The position numbers and the translations under genes are program-made. From the NCBI RefSeq assembly GCF_021018805.1, contig NW_026960607.1, positions 2,172,501 through 2,236,500 of the forward strand: a stretch of 64,000 nucleotides of DNA. The letters run 5' to 3'. The stretch comes from Prinia subflava (lineage: Eukaryota > Chordata > Aves > Passeriformes > Cisticolidae). Under the pieces are notes generated by a model. That model saw nothing but the letters and a program-made list of their open reading frames with translations. It did not search any database and was not told the DNA's origin. Position 1 is the first letter of the stretch. Every line of letters starts with the position of its first letter. Shown piece by piece: positions 1-11,459 of the stretch.

Positions 1-3000
1 TTCAGAATTGTTATGTTTTTGTCGGTGTATTTAGACAGAATTTCATCTGAGTTCCCTTTGGCCTTTTCAGGACAAGGTTAAATTTTTTCTTTCCTGCTGA
101 TGTGCCCTTGCACATTTCCTTTGGCTGAATTTCTTAAAATGTGATGGTTAATAATACTTAAAATCTACATTGTATTCAGTATCCTGAAAGTAATTTATAG
201 GCATTGATTTCTCTTCAGCAGTCTGATAGATGTGGTGGGTAAGAATCATATTGCATCTTCAGTGAAAATTTGAGTTGGGGAGGGAAATATTCATGAGGAT
301 AAGCTCAACAAAAAGCTGAAAAACAGAGATATCTTCTGCTTGGATTATTCTGCTCCTACATCTCACAATTCCCATCACAGATTACAATGTAACTGGAGAA
401 TTCCACTTTGGAGAATTCTAGTCACCTGAGACTCTGCAGTGAGGCTCACTTATTTCTTCTGATTCTTCAGCCAATACCCAGGTTGTCTTGGGGTGATTTC
501 TTGTATTGATGCAGTGCTGACAAGGCCAAGGATCATTATGTTTTCTTTACAAAGACCCAACCCCCTGCAATTCCCAGAGTGAGACATGCTACGCTGTGAA
601 TATACAGGAATTTAGTTATCTGAGGAGTTTACTTTTTCCATAAAAGTTAAAAGAAAAGTTAAAGCTCTTTTTGTGAGCTGTCTCTTTTAGACGAAAATGT
701 TGCTTAAATAGCTTTAAATCTTACAGTAAATATACAGCATTGTAATAATAAACTACCCAGCAGACCACAATGGTGTTAGAGACTTGAAGTTGAACCTAAA
801 TACACTGCATATCCTAAATTATAAAATGAATCTTTCATTCAGTTACAGTGAAAGAAAAGCAGTAATTTTGTTCTGTGATTAAAGTGACCCTAAGTAATTT
901 CATCTACCACAAAATGACTGGTGTAACATCTGCTCCCAGTGAGCAGGCCAGTGGCTTTATAGGGCAGCAAGCCTTGCCACATCTGGCACCATTTAATGCT
1001 GGTAATTAAATGCTGAGAATCACTCTGCCCTCAGTGGGCGTTGATCATCTGTAGGAGTCAAGGCACCTACTCAGAAGATACAAGATCTGCACAACAGCAG
1101 GGCACACTTGAGCTGGAAAGTAAAAATTCTAAGGGCAAGGAAAAAAAGCTAAATCAAGAAGCTGAGTAATATTTATTAGTTTAACTTGTGTAATGGTAGT
1201 TAATTCCAGCTTTCTGTGTTTCAGCTAAATTTTTCTGCCTGTGAGAAAGTATTATTATCCACTTGTTGATCAGGAAAACCACAAATAATTGTCCAGAAAT
1301 CAACCACAACTAGGTGAGGATAAAAGCAGTATTTTGTGTCCAGCGAAACAGAAGCAACGAAGAAATGGAGAAACACGTGAAAGATACAATTTTTTCCATG
1401 TTACTGAAATGTGTGAGAAATGCTAATATTAAAAATGAAAAGTAGAATGCAGAAATGTGAAGACAGACCACCCTCTTCAAAATAAAAAATAAATTCACAA
1501 ATACAAAGCAAAAGCACTGTGGGATATAGCCATACACATTAAGAATATCAGCAAACAACTGGTGGCAAATATATTGGCTACTTCTGGGAAGCTAAAATAC
1601 TTTTATAATACTAACATTTTGTCACTAGCTGATTAAAAATAATTAGGATAATATTTGGAAAATTATTGAAAAATGTTATAAGAGAGCCAAAGAAAAATAA
1701 AAGAAAGGAAAAACCACATAGTTGTACAGCTTAGGTGCATGCAAAATATTAAGTGACCACAAAAGATCTACAAATCTTACCTTCAGTCATTGAAAACATT
1801 TGGAAATACTGAACAGGGAGAAAAACAAGGAAGTGTTTTGGGAGGTTCAAACATGTGGGAATGAACAAGTTTTTCCAAAACATAGGGCATGCTTAGTAAA
1901 TATGATTATTTTTTTCTTCAGGGACCTTGCAATGAACTTTTGAGCTGAAGCATAAGCTTTTTTTATTCTGCATGAAATTGATAATTTTGGCAATATGTTG
2001 TAGATGATGAAATAAGTAATGAAAAAAAAGTTTTTGTTCCACAGCCAATCCAGAGTGATCTGGATAAACAGCTGTGTAAATGTGTGATGAGTGTGGGTCT
2101 GATCACCTCTCTGGGTGATCTCTTACAGGATTTGTAAAATGTGGCAGAAAATTTGAAGAAGGGCACATGATTTACAGGTGCAAAGCCTTCATTAAAAATT
2201 GAAAAATACAGTAAAATAGTATTTTAAAACCAGGGGTGTTGGGCTCTGTTACAGACACTATATATATTCAAGATGAATATCAAAACAGTTGGGAAACTAA
2301 AATTAAACAAGAAGTACCAAATTACTGCAGAGATTGTTGGACACTGTATAGAAAGCTCAGGACAACTGCTTCTGTGCTAGCTGGTGATCCTCAAGGGAGG
2401 GCAAAGAAGATGGGAGCAAGCAGCAGCAGTGAACAGATTTGTCTTTCAATTCAGGGGAGCATAGAGTTACTGACAGACAGAATTAGAGACTGAAAACAAA
2501 CATATTTCAAATCAAATGTTTACAAGGCAGTGTTTGACAGACTGCAAGATGAGGCAGGCAGATATTCTTTCTTGAAACTCATTTTTTTAACAGACTATGT
2601 CGTGTGCTGGTTAATTTTCAGCCTGGGAGCAACCTGCTTGTTAACAACAGTAGTTCTTCACAGCTTTATTGCAGTTCTTTATCTGTTACTATCTTGCCCT
2701 TGTCCTGCCTGACTAAAGGCTGTTGTTTTAACTCAAGCAGTTTACAGTCTCAATTTAACTTAGTCTATTAAAAATATTTTGTTCTCATTTCCTACGTCAG
2801 CATTAAAATCCAAGTTGCCCACCAGAAGTTAGTGCAGGCTTAGGTTGGATGCAGGGCATTCTGGAGCTGCTCACTAATAAATCTGGTAATTGGCTTGGTA
2901 GCTTTTATGAAGCATGAATGTAATAATTCCCGTGCTCTGAAATCTGGAGATTGCCATAACTGAAACAAAGTCATAGCTTATAAATCACTAATAAATAACA

Positions 3001-4146
3001 TTTGACAACTAATTAAGTCCAAATATGTTTTGCTATACTTAGATTTCCTAAGAGACTTAAATTATTTACAAAGTGCAGCTACACTTTTCTGAATACTTTT
3101 AACTGTATGGACAGACTTAGTTTTTGCTTCATATGTTCTTAAGGAAAACATTCTACTATAACACAGTATCTTTGTCTGCTTCAATATTACAGAATTAACT
3201 TGTTTTATTATGTGTGTATTGAGCTATAATTGCCATTCCATCCTTTACTAGACTATATCCTGTTACTTTGTCTTTTCATCAGATTGTTCATTTATTTTAA
3301 TCTATTAAAATAATAAATTATTTTAAGCCTTTTAAGATAATAGTTGTCTTAATCTATGAAGTAATAGTTTTATGTTGATGTGAACTGAAACTATGAGAGA
3401 AGAGGTTGAGTGGTGCTATGCATGTTAAAAACAGAGAGAGAAGTGTAGCCTCTTTTTAATGCACTCATTTGAAAAGCAATTTTACTGTGAGAGTCTCAAA
3501 AAATACACTTTGTGCCAAGTGCTTAAGAAAATTGTTGAGTTGAATATAGTTTTTAACATAGTAGTACACAAGTTGAGCAGCTGTGTCCAAATAAGATGGA
3601 ATATGTTCTATCTTGAAGAGTTTCTAAGGAAAATGAAAATTATTTAAAACAGCAAATCAAATTAATAGGTTTTGTTGGTTTCCTCCTTTTGTTCTTTGCC
3701 TTTCCTTAAGAGCCATCACTGGAATAATAAAAAATTAAACATACACTTGTAAAATTATGCCTAGCTACTGCTGTGAATGCTTTGATTCTTGTTGAATCAG
3801 ACTGACTGAAAGAGTCAGAAAATTTATATTGAAAGAAATGTTTACAGTTTCCTCCTGTTATTTAACCATTGTCTGTATTTTACAGGGATCTTGGTGAAAA
3901 AACAATCATAGGGGGTGCATGAATTTGCCTTAAATTTATTATGTTGCTATTATTATTATCTGTTCAAGACATACTTCTAAGTTTTTACATACTCAGCAAA
4001 CAGTTCTAGATAGTTTCCTGTGTTCATAAGCTTTAACAGGCACAGAAATATTTTTAAAAGTATTGGGTTAAAAAAAAAGGGGGATGGGAAGAGGGGGGCA
4101 AAAAAAAAAGAACCTAAATGAAGGTGATTTTTTTCTAATTACACAG
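1..4146. other. Intron-like host DNA upstream of the SH3RF1 terminal exon
   Basis: This stretch is AT-rich with many stops in all frames. The short open frames (for example 2236-2493 +, 85 codons) have no recognisable domain and no splice context I can support. It ends in a polypyrimidine tract and an AG acceptor at 4145-4146, so at least its right end is intron of SH3RF1. I see no LTR termini or CR1 tail in it. Other exons could be hidden here, but none is visible by eye. Confidence 0.55.
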
Positions 4147-4315
4147 GTACAGGGTTGTGGTATCCTATCCTCCTCAGAGCGAAGCAGAACTTGAACTTAA
4201 GGAAGGTGACATTGTTTTTGTACACAAAAAAGGTGAGGATGGCTGGTTCAAAGGCACTCTGCAACGAAATGGAAAGACTGGCCTTTTCCCTGGCAGCTTT
4301 GTAGAGAACATTTGA
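4147..4315 (+). CDS. SH3RF1: SH3RF1 (POSH) terminal coding exon, C-terminal SH3 domain
   Basis: This is the 3'-most coding exon of the POSH scaffold, a RING-type E3 ubiquitin ligase with four SH3 domains that assembles JNK pathway kinases in the cytosol. The exon starts after a T-rich tract and AG acceptor; the first base completes a split codon, then 55 codons run to TGA at 4313-4315. The peptide is most of an SH3 fold. It shows the RT-loop acidic run ([19 protein letters not shown]), the n-Src/WW motif (DGWFKGTL) and the terminal [11 protein letters not shown], where the domain ends the protein. The paralogue SH3RF3 has a similar last domain; the VENI ending and the [12 protein letters not shown] wording favour SH3RF1 from recall of the family. 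Upstream exons lie outside the window or in unrecognised sequence to the left. Confidence 0.85.
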
Positions 4316-6860
4316 GAAGATTCATTCCAAGAACTTCAAATCATACTGTACTGTAAAATGGCACAAATATTTTGCCAGAAAAAGCACAGTCATTAAGTAT
4401 TTTCAAATGTCTGTAATGTAAACAAAAATTGACATATTTTTCGTGTCTATAGCACAATTACACCAGCCAACAAAGGAAATGAAGGCATCTGCTGGTTTTA
4501 TCACTTTGAATTCTTAAGTGTGATGTGTGCCTTGTACTGTCTGATTTATTATATAGAGGAATTTTTTTCCCCAAGTATGTTACATAAATGAGCAATTGTT
4601 TACAAGGCTCTAACTAATTTATTCTTGGTGTTTTTTTAAACTTGAATTTTGTCTAATAGCTAAAATTCTTGTGACTATGATTTTTAAAAATTATTAATTT
4701 ATGAAAGAATAACAAAGGGGAAGCTGGATTCTCTCCTTATGAGCAAGCATTATATCTGATAAAGAGCCTCCCATTTATCCTCTGAACATTTTTCCCCTGC
4801 TGTGTCTGACAGTGGAGTAAGTCTCTGTTGTATGAGTTAATGTTGAGTGGTGGTGATGTGGCGTCAAATAGAATTTGCCAAATGGGGAAAAAAGTGTATT
4901 TTCTTCTTTGGACAGAGAAAAAAAAAAGTCAGTGGTATTCTTGAGTCTAGTTTTACTTCTTCATGAATCACCTGAGTAATGTTTCCAGGAGGCAAAGATG
5001 TATGTGAACAACTGAGCAAAACCATCTCAAGGTTAGGATCATCTCAAGGTTAGGAAAGAAGAAATTTAGGAGTGCCAACAAGAAATTCCCTATACCTTCT
5101 GTTCATATAATAACTTGGCTATTTGAACAAAGGTCGGCTTTGTATTTGTATATTTGGCCAAGTCTTTGGGCATTTAGCGCTCAGGATCCAACAAAATTGG
5201 AAGGCATGTTAAAGCCCAACACTTAAAATGAATATAACTTGAAAACATCTGTTTGATAAGACTGAATATAAAAATAAAATTACAAGTTGTACTTAATGTC
5301 TAAAAATGCCTAAGATGTGTAATTTGCTGTTTTCTTCTCACAATGATCTGCATGGCCAAGAGATGTTTTGAAATGTCTGAGCAGTAGTGGTGGTAAGTAA
5401 TGCACTTGTGTTAAAGTAAAAGGCTTTATGAAACACTGTGAAAACTTTACTAACTTCTTAACCATTGCTACTTTGCTATATTCTGACTTTTTCTTTGTCT
5501 TGCATGTGTTACTCAATTCCTGCAGTAATGTAACTGTGCATGGTTGGCATTTTCCATTCCAATTTCCTGTTGCTGGGTTATCTTGCTCTGAAAATTTCCC
5601 AAAAGCCACTTGACCAAAACTAGTGAGCAACTCGTCTTCAATCAGAGGTGGTGTCCAGTGTTTGAATCATAAATAAAATTTTTTAATGTCCTTGCAGCTG
5701 ATGGATAGAAAGAATGCAGCCTGCAAGAAATATGTTGTTAGTCTTGCAGGGTTTTTTTACAGAGTTGACACTGGTGAACACATGCGCTACTCAGCCGAAT
5801 TTTTTTTTTAATTGTTTGATTATAGCAGTTTGATGGTGATTTTTTGTAAGACACTGAGCACCATCATCTCCATTTAAATCCATTTAAATCTGATGTATTT
5901 TGGCTGTTACTCAGCACTTTGCAAAGGGAAGCCAGTAAGGTGATTCAGTGTCTCACAGTACACAGAAACAGTGATCTGTTAAATCCTTATCATTTTCTTG
6001 AAGTTATACATTGAAAAATATCAAATGTTAATGACAGAGATTTCTTGCAATATCAGGTAGTATCATGATGGTCTTAAAAATAAAAAATTATATCTATAAA
6101 TATATATAGTTGGACATGACAGCATTCCCAAATTAACCATCTCCCTTAAACATTGTATCATTCAGTTTTTGCATTTCTAAATCTTTTAAATAGTTTACTT
6201 GAATAGTCATGTAATATATAAAGGTTTTGTGAAATGAATTTTAGTTAGAAAGAGCTGATATCAGCTTTTGTCAGCATAAATTGGCGCTAGTGTGTTGTAA
6301 TCTTATTTTGGAAAAATTAATGCATTTTATATTAAAGACTACTAAAGGTTAATTTTTTTCTATCTCTACTCTCCATATTTTAAACTAAGTGACTAAGGTA
6401 CCTCTATTAATAGAATTTCATGATGGAAAGTCAGTTAAAAATCAGTTGTTAATCCAATAGTTCTGTTAGATGGAATACATTTTTAATTGATTTTTTTTAA
6501 CGTTGAGTTAATGTTTGTAAAAAGGGCTTATTACATAGCAGTGCAACAAGGACAAAAATGCAGTTCATCATACCTTTTTTGTGATTTTTTGGGGGTTATT
6601 TTTTTGGTTTTGGCTTGGGATTAATTCAGTGTAGAAACAGACAAACCCTGTGCATTTGCTTTGTGTAATTCCATTAAAAATTTTGTAAGGTATTTTATAT
6701 CTATGTTTGAAGTCCGGTGAATGTTAAGTGTTTGATTTATTATGTTAAACTTCCAATTCTAATAAATATTTTCTTAGCAAACAGCTAGAGCAAATAGTGT
6801 ATGCAAACATTAAACATAAATTACTTGTAAAGAATTTGCCAATAAAATTCCCACAACTTG
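4316..6860 (+). other. SH3RF1: SH3RF1 3' untranslated region
   Basis: AT-rich sequence directly after the stop codon with no coding signal. Canonical AATAAA hexamers occur at 6761-6766 and 6841-6846, and an earlier one near 5275. The 3' end most likely falls about 20 nt after one of the two distal signals. The UTR length is inferred; transcript data would settle it. Confidence 0.6.
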
Positions 6861-8009
6861 ATTTCTGAATTCCTAGGAGGGTATTTATGCTCATAGAGAA
6901 AAAGTCTTCAGATTCCGTGATGTAAGAAGCTTGGAATGATGACTATAATGCAAAAACTGTAGAGAGAACTGAGGACCTGGCTGATCTTTTCCCAACTCCT
7001 TATTTCAGCGAGTAACTTCAGAAAAGAGTATGTAACCCCATCTCAGTCTGTTCATGATGGAACTACTGTCTCACCAACAGCGTATCAGGTGCACAATAGT
7101 TGTAAACTGCTTTCCTTAAGGAAGAAGTGTCTGGTGTAATGGACCTGCTGTGGATATATTGGAAGAGGTTGAAGCATCTGCCTGAACTTCCACTGTGGGC
7201 AAAAGTGTTGGTGGCAAGAGACTCGTTTGCCTGAAGAAGTTTTCTGTGCACAGCAGTCAGGCAGCAACTGGCTAAGGAGGAGACCTTGATTTGCATATGG
7301 CTACATGTCTGCCATATACATGTGGCCTCTGGGAAAACTGGTGGAAATTAATCCTAAAAGTGTTTGACAATGTTTGAGACTTGGTAAATGTTGCAGCTGC
7401 TGTGATAAGCTCAGTGTTAGGTGAGACTGATGAGCAGAACCTAAATTGTGCTAGCAGTGAATGGCGCAGCATTGGGTGCTCCTGACAGAAGCAGCATCTC
7501 ATCTAACCTTCCTTAATTAAGGGGAATGAGGGGAGGGGGAAGGCAACACGATTTGTAGAAATGCAGAATGGAGAATATAGAAAAGCAAGATTTGTTTTTT
7601 CAGAATTGTGGTCTGACATCAGTGCATCCATAGAAGAAAAGTACACACAAACATCGTGGCTGTGTAGCAGAAGACTATTTCTTTGGGTTTGTTTGTTTGT
7701 TTGCTTGGTTTGTACTGTAATTATTGAGTAATTCTAATAACGTGTTTAACATTTGGCTTGCCAAAGGTACATGAAATGCTGTTCACCCTCACTTCATTAC
7801 CTCTGCCTTATAGCAGTAATGACAATTATGATGGTTTTGCATAGGCTTAAAAATATGGCTTCTGAGCATTCTGGCATTTTTCAGGGAGCTGGCAAAATAT
7901 TATATCTGGCTAGTTCTTTCCAAGTAGCTTTAAGCAAATCTGTTCAAAGGTGCACATTGACCTTAATGAAACACAAGAATCCACTTGTCTAGTTAAAAAG
8001 ATTTGTGTC
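6861..8009. other. Host intergenic DNA between SH3RF1 and ERV-A
   Basis: I see no gene, repeat terminus or RNA gene here. Short open frames on both strands lack recognisable domains. The last bases, TGGCAT at 8010-8015, are repeated on the far side of ERV-A and are its target duplication. Confidence 0.5.
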
Positions 8010-8015
8010 TGGCAT

Positions 8016-8541
8016 TGTTGCAGCTGTGAGGCTTGGTAGGCCTCTCTGGTGGTCAGTTGCCTAAGGGCAGAAATGCCTAGTCATGGTGACTAGGCCAAAA
8101 TAACCCTTCTCCCGCGCTTGGACCCTCTCTCATCTCCCTGTAAGACAATAGGTCACTTTCTACCCCGACTCATACTATTGGACCCCTTCTCAAAACCTCG
8201 GTACCCTATAAAAACCCCACTTTTCCCCCAGCTCAGTAGAAGAGCTGTCCCTGAAACCCTTCACGGAAGAAGCTAATAAAGATTCATCTGTGGAACTTCA
8301 TACGGCACTTCTCTCTCTCCCTGTGTCTGCCAAGGCACCTTAGCAAGCTTATGAGCTGAGAATCACTGCAAAAGAGCTGATCACTGCTAAGAGCTGAATA
8401 TCACTATAACTAAGCTTGCTAAGTGTTGCCTGTGCCTGGGAGCTTTGCCGGAGTTGCTTGGGCAGGGGGGTACGTAGGTGCACCCCTAACCAGGAACAAC
8501 CAAGGCAGCCGAGACCGACCGAAGCTACCGGGAGAAAAACA
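8016..8541 (+). repeat. ERV-A 5' LTR
   Basis: It begins TGTTGCAGCTG and matches 16595-17120 base for base apart from about nine substitutions. A TATA box (CTATAAAAAC) lies at 8205-8214 and the polyadenylation signal AATAAA at 8275-8280, giving a U3-R-U5 order on the plus strand. The shared block actually runs three A residues further, to 8544, so the exact 3' boundary is either the CA at 8540-8541 or the end of the A run. Confidence 0.93.
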
Positions 8542-8546
8542 AAACC

Positions 8547-8564
8547 TGGCGCACCAACTGCGGT
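8547..8564 (+). other. ERV-A primer binding site (tRNA type uncertain)
   Basis: TGGCGCACCAACTGCGG starts a few bases after the 5' LTR, the expected place for a tRNA-primer site, and opens with the TGG that pairs with the tRNA CCA end. It partly resembles the Lys-1,2 type site used by many betaretroviruses but does not match it cleanly, so the primer is not assigned. The ERV-F site at 46467-46484 shares the CACCAAC core. Confidence 0.55.
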
Positions 8565-9227
8565 GAAAAACCCAGGAGAGCAGCCTTCATCGCGAAGAGT
8601 AACTGCCTTGGTTCGCTAGAGCCCTTCTGAAGATAACTTCTCTGTTATAGAAGAATTTCTCTGCAGAAGGTGTCTGACGACCCTCTCAGTCCAGCCCTGA
8701 GGAGTCAGACATTGGCAGACCACCCTACCAGCAGTTTTTGACCCACATTCAGCTGAGGAGTAAGTAGATTCCAGCCTTTTTTGCGCGCAAGTTCTTTACT
8801 TGGGTCTTTTTCTTTTTATTTTTATTTCTCTTTTTTCTGCTGGGAGGGGAATGGGAACCACATTACTATGGGATCAAAAAATAGTAAATTCAAACGATCC
8901 CAGAACGAGAGAGACTTATATTTAGAAATCTTAGAAATTCTATCCCTTAACAACCCTTCTTTCTCTAAAAGTAAAATCTTAAAAACTAACTTGAAAAAGT
9001 TTATAAAATGGATTATTTCCCAGTTTCCTGATACTAATACACACTCTATCACTTTAGATTCTTTTTGGGACTCAGTGGGGATAAAAATATACACTTCCCA
9101 AACTAATGGAGATTTCTCTGTTACACGATTTCTACCCATTTTTCATAATATTACCAAAGTAGTAGAACAAGCAAATATTAAGAAATCTCCAAGTCCCCCT
9201 GCAGAGAGCATTCCAACTTTATCTCTC

Positions 9228-9774
9228 TGTCCTGGTTTAGGACAAAATTAGGGGAAAATCCCCACAACTCCCTCCCCCACCACCGGGTTCGGGAGGAATT
9301 TTTTTCAGAGGAAAAGTGGAAAAAACTTGGTTATTAAGAAACAACAAAAAACCACTCCCCAACACAAGAGAAACAGTCCGAGATGACAACAAGTGTTTTC
9401 ACCAGTCCAAGAGAGGGTGAGCAGTCTCTGGTGGGGAGGGTGCCAAAGCTTCTCTCAGGTGCAGACTCTGGGGGGGGGGGGGGTCCCTTGACTTTCCCAA
9501 ATCAGGGCCCGAAGCAGGTCCGATGTCTTCAGGGAAGGGGAGGAAGGAAAGAAGGGGAAAAAACAAAAGCAGAAAAATGGCAAAAAGCAAGCAAAAAAAA
9601 AAGCAGAAAGCAAGAGAGCAAAGCCAGCAAAGCAGCCTAAAGCTACCAGCAAGCAAGCCAAAAGCAAGCAGCCGGGGGAGGGGCTCAGCTATAGACAAAA
9701 CAAACTGAGAACATGGGAACAGAAACACACGATTTGGGATACAAAGCATGAAAATGTCCTGTCACCCCAGGACA
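9228..9774. mobile_element. sLTR-1: solo LTR nested in ERV-A gag
   Basis: This 547-bp block has perfect inverted termini, TGTCCTGG at the left and CCAGGACA at the right. It is flanked by the direct repeat CTCTC (9223-9227 and 9775-9779). It has no coding relation to gag and contains a G run near 9471-9483 and A-rich tracts. A 5-bp duplication with TG...CA ends is what ERV-L-type or some other LTR elements leave. Orientation is not clear, since no convincing TATA/AATAAA pair is visible. It must be younger than the ERV-A insertion. Confidence 0.85.
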
Positions 9775-11452
9775 CTCTCCCGACAGACTGTGTCCTTTCA
9801 AATGCTAATCTTCCCCCCCTCTCTCCAAATGCTGGCCACCACAGGGGAGTAGGGCCCGAATGCGCCGCTCCTGCCCCGCTCCCGCCCTGCGCCCCCGGGA
9901 CCACGGCGGCCCCCGGCACCCCCACGCCCTCTCCCCAAGCCCCCCGCCCCCACCCCTCGGCCCCCCTTCCTCCACCTTCAGCCGCCCTCCTGGGGATGGA
10001 GAACACAAACTCCGTGCTGTCCCCATCTCCCCTCTCCGCGCCACCCCCACCTTCCCCCTCCCTCGCGCTGATCCCAAACCCTTCCTGCGTGCCTGCAAAG
10101 CCTGCAGGACCTGCTTATCTCATGTGTGGCCATCACCCTCCCCCCGCGGTACCCTCGAATGCCACTGTGCCTGCCCCTATAGACTCTGCCCCCCCACACC
10201 CCACCCCCCCCGCTCCCTCTGTAGCGAATGTGGCCCCATGCAATCCCACCCTCCCGCCACTCCCTTATCCCCAGACCCTGCAGCCACAAAACCCTCATGT
10301 CACTTCTGAGACATCCCATGGTAGCATAACGCTTTTACCCTGTCCCAGCTGCGCCTCCCATAGCCAGGTCTTGCAACCCTCTCTCCAGCACCCCACACCC
10401 CTGCAAAATGCCACTCCAAAACGCCAGAAAAAGCACTCCTCATCTGAGGACAGTAGTGATAGTGAGTCCAGTTCTGATGCAGATGACATTGATCCATGGG
10501 CTTTAATTAAAATGGAAGCCACTCACGCAGGTGACTGGGAGTTGGCTCAGAAAATTTCTGCCTTCCCTGTAACTTATATAAAGGGAAAAAGAGGTGGTGC
10601 CTCCACTAGTATTATATGGGAACCTAATACAAACAAAGAGCTCATAGAACTTCGAAAAGTGGCCAAAGAACACGGCAGAAGTTCACATATTTTTAAAAAT
10701 TTCCTAGAAGCTATCTTCTCAGCACATGTTTTAATACCCCATGACGTTAAGAATATTGCTCACTGCCTTCTATCCCCGGCAGAATATATGCTATGAGAAA
10801 GACATTGGAAAAAACAATTATAAACATTATCAGACACATACGCTAAAGATCCTAATAGGCAAATTTTTTCAGTTGAACAGCTGGCTGGAGAAGGTAATTT
10901 GCAGAAACCCTCAGATCAAGCTAAAACTTTGTCTGAGGCAGCAATACAAGACTTGGCTATTGCAGCTAAGACTTCCTTACTTCTTACCCCAGATGACTCT
11001 ATCCCTACCCTACACGTCTCTAATATTAAACAAGGAGTAGATGAAAGCTTTATCAAATTTGTGGACAGAATTAAAGATGCTCTGGATAAACAGATAGAGA
11101 GCATAGAGGCAAGAAAAGAACTGTTATGCAAACTTGCCATGAGCAATGCTAACGAACAATGTAAAACTATTCTGAGAGCCCTACCCTTGGATACAGAACC
11201 TACCACAGAACAAATGGTGGAAAGCTGTACACGTCACCTCTCCACTGAAAACACAGCCCAAGCAGTTGCTAAGGGTATTGCAGAAGGAGTTTCTGGTGCA
11301 TTTGCAGTAGTGACTTCCAAAGACCAGACCCGCTGCTTTCACTGTGGAGACTTTGGACATTTTATAAAGGACTGTCCAGATAGGTCACCTATCCAAATTC
11401 CCTGTAACGCCTACCAAAGGCCCCAAAATCGGCAGCGCTTCCAGCAGTGTTC

Positions 11453-11459
11453 GGGAAAC
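11453..11459 (+). other. ERV-A gag-pro -1 frameshift site (GGGAAAC)
   Basis: The heptamer reads G GGA AAC in the gag frame and so fits the X XXY YYZ rule. Slipping -1 enters the pro frame, which is open to 12247. GGGAAAC is a known betaretroviral gag-pro site. Two overlapping, mutually exclusive hairpins start 7-10 nt downstream: GGAGC (11467-11471) with GCTCC (11480-11484), and GCGTGG (11470-11475) with CCACGC (11483-11488). That spacing is typical of a stimulatory structure. Confidence 0.85.

Noticed and set aside
2236..2712. Two adjacent plus-strand open frames of 85 and 60 codons
   Set aside because: No domain, no splice signals I can support, and intronic position. They are ordinary chance frames.
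7063..7502. Cluster of minus-strand open frames before ERV-A
   Set aside because: Several overlapping frames with no recognisable domain and no start context. Treated as noncoding.
9383..9749. Overlapping Lys-rich and Phe/Leu-rich frames near 9.4-9.7 kb
   Set aside because: They lie within sLTR-1 and reflect its A-rich sequence.
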